This document shows, piece after piece, positions 1-12,759 of a stretch of 64,000 nucleotides of DNA. A model generated the notes under the pieces. It searched no databases. It was not told where the DNA came from and saw only the letters and a list, made by a program, of their open reading frames with translations. The DNA is from Thuidium tamariscinum (taxonomy: Eukaryota; Streptophyta; Bryopsida; Hypnales; Thuidiaceae), in contig OX344752.2 of NCBI GenBank assembly GCA_947034885.2, positions 1,922,001 to 1,986,000 of the forward strand. Reading direction: 5' to 3'. A program made the position numbers and the translations under genes. Position 1 is the first letter of the stretch; each line of letters starts with the position of its first letter.

Positions 1-27
1 CATTTCATATTTAAAATTTTATTTTAT

Positions 28-726
28 TAATTTGTCACAAATTCCATTGAATGGAGTTTTTAGTACTATTTTGAACCCCAAAAAATGATTTTTTAGGTAA
101 GACTTTGAGAGAATGGTCTTTTAATATATTTATAGCTATCTACAAATGGAATTTTAAAAATAGTTAATTTTGTGTCGTGTAGAAGTCTACAAAGGGACAT
201 TTTGCTGCTTCTGTGGTGTTTGTTTTCCAAAACTTATAAAAAATTATTTTGGTATCTTTTTTGTTCAAATCTCATCTCCAAAAAGACTTTCCAAATGGAC
301 AATTTTTAGATTTTCTTAAAAAAAAATTTCCTATTTTTACAAATAAAAATGTCAAAGTTGTATTTTTCTTCACTAGATGAAGAAAATAGATACTTCAATG
401 TTTAAATTAATAATAATAAAAAATAAGAATTATTTTTTAAAATTTTAAAAAATTCCATTTGACAAGACTTTTTGACGATGAGATTTGAACAAAAAAAATA
501 CCAAAGTAATGTTTTATAAGTTTTGAAAAGCAATCACCATAGAGGCAGCAAAAACGTCCTTTTGTGGACTTCTACACCACACAAAATTAACTATTTTTAA
601 AATTCCTTTTGTGGATAGCTACAAATATATTTAAAGACCATCCTCTGAAAATTTCACCTTAAAGTTCATTTTTCTGGGTTCAAAATAATACTAAAAACTC
701 CATTCAATGGAATTTGTGACAAATTA
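28..726. repeat. Long foldback (hairpin) element, FB1
   Basis: Two arms of about 300 bp are imperfect reverse complements. The left arm runs from about 28 to 330 and the right arm from about 440 to 726. The outer ends pair as TTTGTCACAAATTCCATTGA (31-50) with its complement at 704-723. The middle part (330-440) is less well paired and AT-rich. No protein of its own is visible. The structure fits a foldback or MITE-like non-autonomous DNA transposon. I could not define a clear target duplication. Confidence 0.75.
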
Positions 727-730
727 TCAA

Positions 731-2613
731 GGGCTGTTTAAAAATAATAAAATATTTTTGAAAAATATTCAAAAATTAGGAAAGATATATAATATTTATG
801 AGTGTTCTCCCTACAAGTTTATAGTCATTTGAAGCTAGAGTACAAAAGTTATAGCCAAAAAACTAGTTATAAAAAATGTATAAGTGAAAATAGTACAATT
901 GTTTCTTGCATTCATCCTATAGCTTCAGTATATGATTTGATTTATACCATGAAATTTTGTCTTGATTTTAGAAATTTGACTATGAAATTTATATCTGTTG
1001 GTATTGATCAATGTAATTGATCCTGAATACAATCTCTATATTATAACTTCACTATTTTGATCATGATAAATTCTACAATTGTTTGATTTTGATTGAACTA
1101 CATTTATTACAAGAGATGATCTTCATTGCTTTACTATGAGTTTTTTTTGCTATGTTTGAATAATTAGCAGTATGATAATAGTCTTCGAAAGTTTGGTAGG
1201 AAAAGTCTTGATAAGGGATGTCCCACCTACCCACCCGAGTCACCTAAACTCTAAAATCTAAAGCCAACTTAAGCTATGAAATCATTGAATATGCTACTCA
1301 CAAGATACCAAAATTTCATATTTTTCACCAAAAAAAAGGATTAAAAAGGGGTATCTTAGGTTCAATTTTTTTCTAATTGAATCTATTTTTTCTATATCCT
1401 ATAGTAGTTATAACACATGGCATGGCATTTTTGGTACCCTATAGTATAAAAAAACAAATTCAAATTTTATCTCAAATGTTTTTTAGGCACCCTATCATTT
1501 GTTCACACATAGTTTTCTACTACTAACTCTTGTGGACCCCCTCCCCCAAGAGTTATGGAGCCCCTTATTTTGCAAGAAATCATAACATTTGATTCCATAA
1601 GTAATAAATCAAATTCATTTTTAATTTAAATTTTTGCAATTATCTCCAAATTTATAGATCCCCTTGTTTTGAAAGCAATCATAACATTTAATTGAATAAG
1701 TAATGCATAAGATTTGTTTTTTATCTCAAATTTTGCAATTATCCCCAAAATTCATTCATAGGTTGCAAATTTCTTATGACAACAATCTAACTATAAGAAT
1801 TGATATGTATCAACTATATAATAGACCTACTTACAATTTAATTATACCTTCCATCTTATAATTACTTCTTTTCAATAATTTAAAAAATAATATTAATTTC
1901 TCCTAAATTTTCAATTCTTTATGATGAAGATTCAAATTTGAAAACTTTGTGGCAGAAAAAATTTAAGTTAAAGAGGTCAAAAGTCTATAAACCTAGTAAA
2001 ATAAGGTGTAAAAATACTCTTTTTGTAGTTTTCACTTTGAACAAGAATATCTTGCAATTTACATGTGATTTGTTAAGCTTATCTAATTTTTTTCCTTTGC
2101 ATCTTTATACAAGTCTAAAGCAAAATCCTACATTTGGAAATGGAGTCATGTATTACATTGTAGCTTTGTGCAATAGAAATGACAATTTTGAAGTGTTCTT
2201 TTGGTGAAACATAATTGCTTAGGGGAAGACTACTAGTGTAGTAGAAAATGGAATGAGATAAAAGAAAATAGGTTCAATTTAATTCATAGAAGGAAAAATT
2301 ATACTTTTAGTAGATCTACCATAGCATTGAGTCTCATAGATGATTACATATAAAATAGAATATTGGATAAAGCCCTCTTTATGTTGTTTAGTAGAAAAAA
2401 AATAGTATGCCAAACTATAGTTTCCCCGAAAAATGCTTAGTAGTTTCAGTTTTGTTAGAAAGGTGGTAGTAATCATTGTCTTGAATTTGAGTAAAGCATA
2501 GCTTTGGATTGGTGGAAAATGCTCCTAGAGTCATCCTTATATAAAGCTCTATGAAATTACTTGTGTTTCTCTAACATTTCTACTCTTGTTTTAGTTGTTG
2601 TTCCTAATGTAGA
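731..2613. other. Gene-free AT-rich stretch
   Basis: No coding region with recognisable similarity, no RNA gene and no strong repeat was seen. Reading frames here are short and have AT-driven composition. Confidence 0.5.
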
Positions 2614-2622
2614 ATGTTGCAG

Positions 2623-2861
2623 CGAGGGTTGCTATTATGTGAACATAAGAATGTGAGCCTATAAGCCTAGAAGACTATACATCTATGATATAAGTATCTA
2701 TACTATAGTAACCTTCTATGTTAATAGTGTATATATGCTATAAGCACCTATATTATAGGTGTTTATGTTATAAACACCTTCAAATGGTTGCATATACATA
2801 CTTATCTATATGCTCAAGGCTCACATGCTCACACTTTCATGCTCACATACTAGCACCGTTG
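2623..2861. mobile_element. Mutator-type MITE, copy 1
   Basis: The element is 239 bp, flanked by a perfect 9-bp direct repeat ATGTTGCAG (2614-2622 and 2862-2870). The termini are inverted: the left end contains TTGCTATTATGTGAACAT and the right end, reversed, contains TGCTAGTATGTGAGCAT. The interior is AT-rich with short self-complementary steps. A 9-bp target duplication is typical of Mutator-like elements. A related copy lies at 45191-45392 and has its own 9-bp duplication, which makes the assignment stronger. Confidence 0.8.
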
Positions 2862-2870
2862 ATGTTGCAG

Positions 2871-3940
2871 CTACTATTCCTAGTGTGTTTTAGAGAGTTT
2901 GGTTAGAAATCGACAAGCTATTACTTCCTCTATTCTTAATTTTTTTTCTAGCATATTCAAAATGTATAATGATAGCTATTAATTATGGATGCCTTTTGTC
3001 TATGAACCTTCAAGTTGTAAATTTTAGGTTCCTTAGTAGATTGGGACTATTTATACATGCATTTGTAAAAACATGTAGTATATTAAATTGCTATATTTTT
3101 AGATTTTTTGTATTCTAGTTTGTTCTTCTTTCATAAATTGCACACAACTATTGGATGCATTCTGCAACTTATAGGTTTTGTATTTTAGAATTTCTTTTCT
3201 TTTCAATGGTATGCCTTTACAATTAGTTTTGTTGTCAACAACCTTTTACATGACCAAATGCTATTGGTATTGTGTGTTGCATCCAATGGTAGTTCAAATG
3301 CTATGAAAAACTTATTGTTCACATGTTTTCTTTTGGAAGGTGTTTACATTCTGCTTAATAATTTTGTAGTTCTAAAATGTATAAAAAAAACAAGGTGCCA
3401 AAATTAGTCTACCTTCTCATTTAAAAAAAAAATAGGGTGCAAAAATACATGCCAATAATATTTTATCTATAAATAGGGAAGAAAAAAAAGAATGGAAGGG
3501 GATGAATACCCTCCATTAAAACTTTGGATTCATATTTCGAATTTTAAATCTTACATCAAACAATGGAGGATAGGAAGTACAAAATTGATGGCTGAAAATA
3601 GATGAGGAGCATGGAAAAAAAATTCTCACCCACTTGTAGGTCTAGCAAGGCTTGTAGGTCTACTATAGACAAATCCTTAGTACATTGACTTGATTGTCTA
3701 GGGGCTTACTTGTCATTGTATTCTCTAACACATCAATTGTTCATCTTTAATTCTTGAAGGATGAAACCCTAGTGACTATGAAATCATCCATTTTGATATT
3801 GTGGGAACCAATGGTTTAAAGAATTCTAAAAGCATTCATTGGAAGTCAAAGCACTATAGAAGATCTTCCCTTTTCACTCAAAATTTCAAGAATGAATACT
3901 TGCATTTTTATCCTAAATACAAAGATTTTCTATCATCCAT
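2871..3940. other. Gene-free AT-rich stretch
   Basis: No gene or structured RNA was recognised. A poly-A run lies near 3420, with otherwise simple AT-rich sequence. Confidence 0.45.
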
Positions 3941-5760
3941 CCGATGCCGATGCTAAATTTTTGTGTTGAGAATCAAGGGTTAAATGTACAATTTGCAGCA
4001 TGTAGGGACCAATGCTATCACGTGCAAAAAAGTCCTTTTAAGTTAAGTTATATGAGTCCAAATGCCCGCCAATCAAGTTTTGTCTTCATGGGGTGCCTGG
4101 CAGATAACAGATCATTCCATGTTTGGAGCTTCACATTCGAAATCCAAAACAGGACAAACCTTTACAGTATCCGGCGGCTAAGCAGAGAGCTCTGAACATT
4201 ACCATATGGAGTTTTAATTTCACCTTAGGAATATGTGTATATATATAAATAATCTTGGACTTCATTTTAATTGATGAATTTGAAATTTTGAAATTGTTTT
4301 GGTTACTTCTAACACTTAGAAAAATTATTCATGGTGTTGTCTGCTTCTTATTTTATATTTTGTGGGGGAATCACTGCGTTCCACAACAATCAATCAATGC
4401 ATTGCTCCAAACACTCTACCGTAGTTTGAACCCCCAGTCAAGCATAACCAACGTTTGGCATTAGAACAAAGACAAGCAAAAGGAAGTGGAACAGATGCAA
4501 GCCCCTTGAGTTACCTGCGTTAATGAGCCACAATGGGTTTCACAAGCGCATGCTCTGCTTTGGTTCCGAATCTTACCTCATCACGCCATTGCTGGTTAGA
4601 CTTCTGCTCTTGTCGTGGCCAAGGATCTTCGTGCATGCCCACAGGAAGTCAGCTGCAGGTACAGTAGGAGGCCTCAGCTCGAGGGCATTCTGACTGGTGG
4701 AGGACACCGGAGGCAGGTAAGGTACGTTACCTTCGACCGTCTGTGGAATCAGCAGAGGGAGAGAACGTGTCGGAGGAGGCAGTGAACTCAAACCCTTTGC
4801 CGGTTTCGCACAGAAAACGGATTGAATCAAACATTTGAATTGGAGGACAATCATGGGTGCTTCCGTTCTGGTACTTGGTCTTGGTCTTGTTCGAGATTAT
4901 GGTATTCGATCGTTGCTTGGATACGGGATAAGGATTGGGTGGTAATCGGTGGTACTAGACTCATGTTGGTGTAGTATTTCAAGTCCTAAGTTGGTCAAGA
5001 GGACACGAAAGTGCAGCAATGTATTGTAGACTCTAGTGTGCTAGAATGTGCGTGGCTGTAATCGCAAGAGGATGCTTACGGACTTCTGACTTCGGTCTTT
5101 TATACAGTATACAGTACCCCTCGCTATTTGAAACAATTTGATTTTTTCTTCATCAATCACCCTTACTGCCTCTGCGACAAAGTCGTTTCTTCAACGGAGG
5201 CATGCACACTGGCTTAAGGTACCGGGAATAGGTGCCTTCAGCTTACGTGTTTGTAGAGTCAGGAACTCAGGATGCTGGTAGAGCTGGAGCTTCAAGTGTG
5301 AGTTCCTCCTCGCTCCAGATGTTGCCTGTTGATCCTCATTCTCTATCAAGTCGATGCGTGGGACTAGGTACATCTGTTGTCACTAGTTTTGACTGGTAGT
5401 TGGAGATTAAGTCTCAACAGGTGTTCAGCCATTATTTAGTTGAACTTTTTTTTTCCTCGACACAAACGAAACGGAATTCCATTGCAGGGATAAAAGTGGC
5501 CTGGCAGGAGAACCAGACAATACAAAACCCGACCCCACCCGACAATTATTTAGTTGGACGTGAAGCCCGAAGGCTGATGAACTAAAATGCCGTACCCCTG
5601 AAATTTTCAAGCATAGGCTGTGAATTTGTCCAGATAAAAGTAGACAGAATATTGACTTCATGTCGGTCTAAGCCACAATGTTTTCTGCTGTCTTCAACTG
5701 ATAGAAGCAGGACTCGCATTCTCTTCCTACGAAGAAGTTAGAACAATTGCATAGAAAGAC
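3941..5760. other. GC-richer island of unknown content
   Basis: Base composition rises relative to the flanks, as it does at the real genes of this window, but no protein family is recognisable. The longest minus-strand frame (4573-4854, 93 residues, proline/serine-rich) ends beside a good donor-like AG|GTAAGA at about 4575. Other splice-like sequences occur at about 4510 and 4730. This could be a transcribed locus, a decayed gene or distal 3' sequence of the COG5 region. I do not assign a product. Confidence 0.25.
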
Positions 5761-5983
5761 CTCCCTTCTTGAAAATATAAACCATGAACATCATCTAATA
5801 TACGTTTATTTATAAAATAAAATAAAATAAAATAACTATGACATAAGCCCTAAAACTCATTTCGAAAACACAAATGACATGTACGTATATTCTTCCAAAC
5901 CCAATGTGGCCGATAGTTACACCTACAGGCCAATAGATAACTGAAGATGGAAGGCTCGCAAGAACCATCCTGAGACTCGGAAG

Positions 5984-8900
5984 TCAACTTGACTTCCAAC
6001 TGAGGGAAGCACCTAGTTGCAACATTAGTGGGTAGATAGGAGAGAACTCCTTGTCTCCCCTGGCCCTGACCTTGGCGGCATACTCATCCAAAGTTGCCTT
6101 GATGCCCTTCCAGGCTTGCTCCTCCCCTTGAGAATCCAACCACAAGGAGTACTGCTGAGGAGACAACTTCATGCGCACCATTGGAGACTCCAACTCCACG
6201 GGCGCTCGTGTGTAAAGATGATGAAGCACAACCGTAGGGGGTAAGTCTTGCAACAAAGGACAACTAGCAAATTCCGAGGTCTCGAGGAAGACTAGGGGTT
6301 TGAATGCACGGAAGGCGCGGTAAGGGGCACCAAGCTGCTCTACAGGAAACAAACTTTGACCAACCACCAACTCCAGCTCTGCCATGTCGCTGATAAGTTG
6401 CAGCTTCCCTGATACTGAAAGAGGCCTGACCATGGCTGCATGCCTAACCCAAAATAAAAGGGCACGAGAAGCTAACTTCCTTGCTAGACCGGCTGAAATT
6501 GATTCACCAGTTACAGGTGTGACAGTTGGAGTAGAGCCTGCCAACAGCTTGGAGAGAAACTCACTCCGAAAGTGCATTATTGATCTTTGCACATCTTCCA
6601 TGTACTTGGAACAGCCATTGCCCATGCGAGCATCCATGTCTTCCGTTGCAAAATTCTGCTCATGTATTTGTAATATGCAATTCTCCAATCTCTCCAACAT
6701 TGCCTTGAACAGAGCAGTTATGCAGTCTGATGCAACCCCGTACAAAGAACCAAGGGATGGTGATAGCACCTCAATCGCTGCACTAGGGAGACCAACTAGC
6801 ATGGATGTCACTCTTGAATGCACATCCTGCAGTTGAAGACACAGCGTGATATTCTTTTGTTGCTGAGCTGTCAGAGGACCCATAACTTGTCGTGATTCCG
6901 GACCAGTAGCAGTCTGAATTTCACAAAACCCACGAGTTACTGATCTTGGCATTCATCATAACGGAAAAACAAGAATCGAGATTAGAAAATACTACGAATT
7001 GACCAACTACTTTGACACAATATCTCTTCGCGAGTGTAGATCGAGCGCAATACACAATCCACGTAATCATCTCGCATGAGTCAGAGAAAGTCACTTCTAC
7101 ATCAGCAATCAATGACAAGACACAAAATAAGAACTGTCGCTTCTGCATCTGTATATGGAATCTCTAGGAAATGGGTACAATATGTCTGGGTTTGAGATTG
7201 ATAACCTGGTATTCAGCTCTTTCAGCAAGAAGTCGGAGAATTTTCCCGATTTCTCTTATGACCAAAAATGTAAGCCTCAAATCTGACTTCACTACATCCA
7301 GCTCCTCTTGGATTCGAGAAACTAATCTGGAAATCTGCTCTTGAGACGGAACACTTCCTCGGACAGCAGCCGGAAACATGCTGTTGACAAGCTCAGAAAG
7401 GCGACCAAGAGACTTCCCCAAATAAGCCGTCTGAAAAGGCTCCAAAGCTGCCACAAGCTGATCCCGTGCTTCAAGCTTGATGGCGGGCGGCACTCCCTTC
7501 ACATCTGTATCTCTAAAGAGTCTCTCCAGCAAGCCATCCACCATACCGAGAAGCTTAGGGTAACCGACAACAAAAGTTTCCTTAACAAAATTCGAAGCGG
7601 TGAAGGCAGATTTCATCTGGCTGGCATATGATTTTGCCACTGTTTCCCAAACCCGCTCTGTCAACATCGAATCTCCAACCTGCATGACCAAGCGATAATT
7701 TAGTTAAAAGTCGTATCCGTAGGACCGCAATGAACTTGGCCACTGACTCTCGATGGAATTGTCGATACATTTTCCAGAGCAGTGACACATGTGAAGCTCT
7801 CTAGGAAGAAATAGCCCCCTTTCGATATACAGAGGCTACCATCAAACAATTCGATTGGTCCAACCGCTGAAAGATAAAATGCTACCCTAAACGCACCCAC
7901 ATGAAAAGCTAGGCAGTCTCTTACCTGCACGACTTCGTCCAAGAATCCAACGTGAGATATAGGATCTCTTTTCTTTGCCAATACTCGCTGCAGGTGCCAA
8001 ACTGCGACCACAATGCCATGCAGCTGATCCAAACAGGTTCCCATCCGTTGCCACAAGCTCTCTCTTGCTCTTGGGAGGCCTTGAGAGGCGTTACTCCGTT
8101 GCATACCGCCCGACCCAAGAGATCCTCCAACACTTGCCGAAATGGCTTTCATATCCAACGCAATGCTCACACTTTTGACAGTCAGTCCCTTATATTTGCC
8201 GATTAATGACTCAACTGTAGGCTTGAGCTCGCCCATGTTGTAGTACACCTGCAAAATGCTACCCACCTCCGCCTGGTTCAGAGCCTCCATACCCTTTTCT
8301 AGCCCCTTCATAGCTTCGCTTCTGATCTGATTCCCAACCTCCAAAAGCCAAGGTATCTCATCATCCACAACCTCCACGCCAGCAAGATCGGTTTCCTTTC
8401 GTAGGGTTTCGATCTCATTGTAAAGCTGAGCAGCCTTGGCAAGATCCACATTAATGCCACCTGATTCCATCAACTCCTGCAATCGTTTCATCTGCTTCAG
8501 AACCCGGATCACCATCCGCAGAAGCTCCACGGTATCATGCAGGGATGCCAATTGCTTGGATTTAGTTTTAATGTGCTTGTAGGGCTCCGCAATTTCGGCC
8601 CTCACTCGCTGAGTCGAGGCTTGCAAGCTCTCGACGCCAGCCCTCACCACGGTAAGGACACCTTCGGTTTCTTTCAAGCTGGACAGCTGCTGAAGAAGCT
8701 CGTCGTGCCGAAGGAAAACCTCGCTACGTAGCTGCCGCTCCAACAGCAGAATTCCCTCTTGCAACTTCTCGGAGGACGCCGCAGCAGATCCACTGCTGAG
8801 GGCCTCGCTAGCAAATTGCGTGGCATTGAAGTCGTTCACAAGAAACTTGGAGAAGATTTTGTCGCTCTTAAATTCCTCAATGGCAGCGCGAGAGGCAGCC

Positions 8901-9058
8901 TCGGCGGCCGCGGCATCAGGGGCACCATCCACGTTGTCGCGATCAAACCGGGTAAGGGACGAAGATCGGTGCGCAGCCAATGCCTGGAGCCGAGGAGAGC
9001 CGGAGCTGGTGCGGTGGAAAGGAGTGTTCATCCTCTGCTGCACACGCGGGGACGCCAT
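5984..9058 (-). CDS. COG5: Conserved oligomeric Golgi complex subunit 5 (COG5)
   Basis: COG5 is a lobe-B subunit of the COG tethering complex, a peripheral Golgi complex that captures retrograde intra-Golgi vesicles. Three coding exons join in phase 0: 9058-7925 (378 codons), 7679-7206 (158) and 6913-5984 (309 plus stop), giving 845 residues. Donors are CAG|GTAAGA and CAG|GTTATC; both acceptors are CAG. The length is close to plant COG5 (about 830). The N-terminal half is helical and coiled-coil-like. Family-like blocks near residue 730 onward read LGAPYRAFRAFKPLVFLE, then LHHLYTRAPVELESP and LSPQQYSLWLD. The start at 9058 (MASPRVQQ) was chosen because it opens the family-like N-terminus; an open frame continues upstream to 9268 but resembles leader sequence. 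The gene appears intact and has no partner genes nearby. Confidence 0.93.
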
Positions 9059-9276
9059 CTCATCGCCGCAATGAAGAGCTCCGTGCCGCACCGCAATGCA
9101 ATGCAGAAAATCACATGCGCGCTTCGTGCTGCTGCAGCGGACCGAAAATTCTAGCCATCTCAACCGCCCAGATCGCGTCACAATGGTGAAAGTTATCTCA
9201 TCACAATCCGACCCGACCCGACGATGACGCGCCCCAACGACAACAGCACACAACAACGAAGAGCCCAAACCAATGC

Positions 9277-9290
9277 CTCAAACCCTACAC
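9277..9290. promoter_or_regulatory. Telo-box-like motif upstream of COG5
   Basis: AAACCCTA lies at 9280-9287, about 220 bp upstream of the COG5 start codon. Telo-boxes are common near transcription starts of plant housekeeping genes. Only the motif and its position support this. Confidence 0.35.
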
Positions 9291-9594
9291 GACGTTAAGT
9301 TATTCGCGGCATCTGTGCACAGTACCAAACAGACTCTACCAACAAGCTTGTGAAAGATTCTGTTCACCCAGGGCCGGAAAAACAATCCCGAAAATGAATG
9401 CCCTCCCTCCCTGCCCCGAGCCCCCGAGCCTCAGGAACACCGCTGGACGCACACACACTCCGGTAATTCGGAAGCGCAGACACTGCGGTCGTATTTTTGG
9501 ATGGGATGGGGGGCACTTTAACCCTTAACCCTTAAAATTTTCAGTGCCTTTGAAGGGGCAGGGAGAACTGACCCCCTCGCTCGGCCACTTGGGT

Positions 9595-9860
9595 AAAACG
9601 CTGTAATTTTTTATTTTTCACACAAATTTTTTTTTGCAAATTTTGAATTCATATTTGCGATTAGAGACCGCAAATTAGCTAAAGGGTGGCAAAAGTAGGG
9701 GTGATCACAGTCCAATCTAGGGGGCTTTTTGTTTTGATTGCACCTCTGGTAAAACATGGTAAGGCTGAGCGAGGGGGTTTTGAATCCCAATTTTAACCCT
9801 AGACTGCCGCCAACGTCATTTTTGGGGTTTGGATGACAGTCCAGGGTCCTAAGAACTTTC
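9595..9860. repeat. Diverged dispersed repeat, copy near COG5 promoter
   Basis: The segment containing CAAATTTTGAATTCA, followed by an AGAGACC...AATTAG block, is also found at 18395-18590 behind the maturase gene. Both copies are T-rich and similarly ordered, so they share ancestry. No coding content or terminal repeats are evident. Confidence 0.5.
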
Positions 9861-12483
9861 ATCCACTTTTTTTTTATAACCTTTCATGTTGAATTACACA
9901 GAGTATCCAATTGAATTTTTAGTCTAACTAATATTTTCATGTAGTTGAGAAGTAAAAAAAAAATGGATGGCAAAATTTTCCATTTTAGTATATTTTGAGA
10001 AATTGAATAAATCTGAAATTTCTGCACAAAAATGATATTTTTTGAGTTTGAGACCAACTAATGAAATGAAGGTCCTCTACTATAGTTTCTACACCACATG
10101 GAATTTGGGAAAAATCTATAATATTGAATATTTTATTGAAGTTTTTGTATTTTTAATGTCTATTGCATTCTAATTATAGGACATGAAACTTGAGTTTACA
10201 CCATGATGTTTGTCATTGTAATGTATACACATGGTGAAAATTTCAGATTTTTTGAAGTAATTTTCTATTTGATGTGATTTTTTTTCACTTTTTTTCTTCA
10301 AATTTTTTTATATATCTCTAGTTCTACAATGGCAACAAACTAAATGATGAGCAACCAAGCTTGAAATCAGTGGTTATAGGTCTGTCCTTTAAGGCTAAAG
10401 AACTACAAAGGGTTGAAGCTCTAAGGGAGATGAGTCATTTTCAAGCAAAATTAACCATGGAATCTTGTAGGAAACCAAGTCCTTATCATCTCTACGAAGT
10501 TTGGTTTCAATTCAACTTTTAAATTGCAAGGTTATAGCATAAAAATGAAGGTTACTTCTAGAAAATCCATATTCTAGTGTAACTAAAATTGAGCCTTAAC
10601 TAGCTCTTTTGGACTCATAACATTTTTGGAAGTTGTCATCCTACAATCATTTTTGAGGTAATTGAATTCTACATGCATAAAGACAAGTCTTGTATTTTTA
10701 GGACCAAAAATGAGTGAGAAGATGGTCTTGCAATAGCAATTGCTTCATTGTTAAATTTTTTCTTAGAAATGAGATAAATGAAAGATTTGTCACAAATTTG
10801 GAGCCTCAATTCAAGATTGAACATGGTAGACTAAAAGAGCAGAAGAAAAGACACACAATTGGAAAAAACTTGAGAAATGGTTCAAATTCAAGTACAAGTA
10901 CTATAAGAAAATTGTGTTTTTGGTGTTGTTAGCAGAAAAATGTGTCATGTTTTTTGAGATGTCGCACGTCAAGCGGTGAACGGCTATAGAAGTGTAAATT
11001 TGATTTGACCTTGCGGAAAACATGTGCGGCTAAATTGGAGAACAAGTAGATGTCACCATAGACATACATGTTTTTGATGATGTTTAAAAAAATAAGTTCA
11101 TGTTTTTTGTGACATCCAAAAAAACATAGACCGCCACATCAAAAAGAGTTCCATTTTGATTATGGATAAATTAGTAAAAATTACTATGATTTGTGGTAAA
11201 ATATTGACCATAAATTAAAAAAATTTAGGAAAAGGGCAACCATATGGCATGCTTTGCTAAAAAAACAAAATGGATGGATGACTTATATGTATAGCATGGA
11301 TGAAAATAAATGGTCTTTATACAAGTGGAGTGGTAGAAAGAGAGTCAATCCATATGGGATACGTAAAGCTACAATAATATTCAATGTGAAATGTCAAAAA
11401 CAACGTTAGGATGTCTGAAACAACATGTACATATCTAAAATGATGTTGACATGTTCAATGGTCAAATTGTCATATTCTAAGATTGTATATCTTTTGTCTC
11501 ACCTTAGGCTAAGAAAAGATATAAATATACTCTCTCCCTCCCCTTCATTTTACATTAACTTTAAATGAAGTAAATCCTCCATTTTGCCATCAAAAATTCT
11601 CTTAATGGTAGATGTTAAGTTTTCTTCAATTCTTATTGAATTCAATAAATTTCCTTGTTCATTTTATTTTATTTTATAAATTTTTATAAATTTTTTCTTT
11701 TGTTGATTTTGCCTTACAAGTAGGGTATGTAACAATTGATGTTTCAAAAAACGTCTAATTTGATGTTACAAAAAACATGATCAAAATTTTCAAATAACAC
11801 AAAAATGTGTTGACAAAGCATGCCACATTAGCATAATTTGGGGTCTACATTAGTATAATTTAGAGGTTCATGTCAACATAATTTAAGGTCTTCATCACTT
11901 TTTTCCAAGTCTACATCACAACTTTGGTTAAAATGATTTTGGATGAAAATTTATCCTATGTGGCACTGTTTGTCTCAAAAAGAGCTTATAAAAAACAACC
12001 CAAATTTAGACGGGTCACTTGAACTTTTGGCAAGTTTTTGCCTGTCTTTTATAATAGATTTTAGAGGACATCAACAAATTAATAGGTTTTAAGTCCTAAA
12101 TGCCCAAGCCTTTTCAAATGTGTTTTGACTATGAAAAAAGTGCATGGGCTTGTAGTCATCCCTAGTGAAGAAAATTGATTTTTTTCCAAAATCTAACCGT
12201 ATGGATGTTTAAAGAGCTTGTTTATCCATATGTACACAAAATTTTGAGCACAAAATTGCATAGGAGTTGTGAGATTATAACAAGAGAAGAAGACAATGTT
12301 TCTCAAATTTGCATATAAATTTTTTGGGGGATTGAAGGTGACATGAACAACTACAAAGAGTGTTAGCTCACTGTAATGCACTTTTAAAAAACTTAATTTC
12401 ACATGAAAAGCTATTACACTTATTACACAATCCACCTTGCAATTGTTGAAATGCAATTATTTTTTATAAGTAGAAATTGCAAA
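9861..12483. other. Gene-free AT-rich stretch
   Basis: No convincing coding region is present. The 11460-11720 part has a TATA-like TATAAATATACTC followed by T-rich and polyadenylation-like sequence, which could be a piece of a retroelement promoter, but no matching second repeat was found. Confidence 0.45.
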
Positions 12484-12485
12484 TA

Positions 12486-12757
12486 AGGTGGGTATACCTA
12501 AAAAAGCACTTGACCTATTAGTGCCATCTATAGCTGATGTACATTTCTAAATTCCGTTAAATACCTATTTGACTAAAGCGCTTTTAGAAACAAACTTTGA
12601 ACCTTAATGACTTTTGCATATTGTATCCAAATGTTGCGTTTTTTGGTGCATTGGAATGTGCTTTCACTTGCCAAGAAGTCTATATGAAAATTAGAATAGA
12701 CTAGTAATGGTAACTAGGCACAATACTAAAAAGTGGCGCTTTTAGGTGTATCCACCT
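12486..12757. mobile_element. TA-target MITE, family M1, copy 1
   Basis: The element is 272 bp, flanked by TA (12484-12485 and 12758-12759). Its inverted ends are AGGTGGGTATACCTAAAA on the left and, reversed, AGGTGGATACACCTAAAA on the right. TA duplications are typical of Tc1/mariner-derived MITEs. Interior words such as a TTTTGCATA segment and AAACAAACTTTGA match, in opposite orientation, the copy at 27198-27470. Confidence 0.8.
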
Positions 12758-12759
12758 TA

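Noticed and set aside
6384..6836. 150-codon plus-strand open frame
   Set aside because: It lies antisense to COG5 exon 3, whose coding sense is clear from family-like blocks; the opposite frame is a shadow.
8759..9154. 131-codon plus-strand frame over the COG5 start
   Set aside because: Shadow of COG5 exon 1; composition only, no domain.
9510..9540. Telomere-like AACCCTTAACCCTT sequence
   Set aside because: Only two degenerate units that do not match the plant telomere unit; not an interstitial telomere array.
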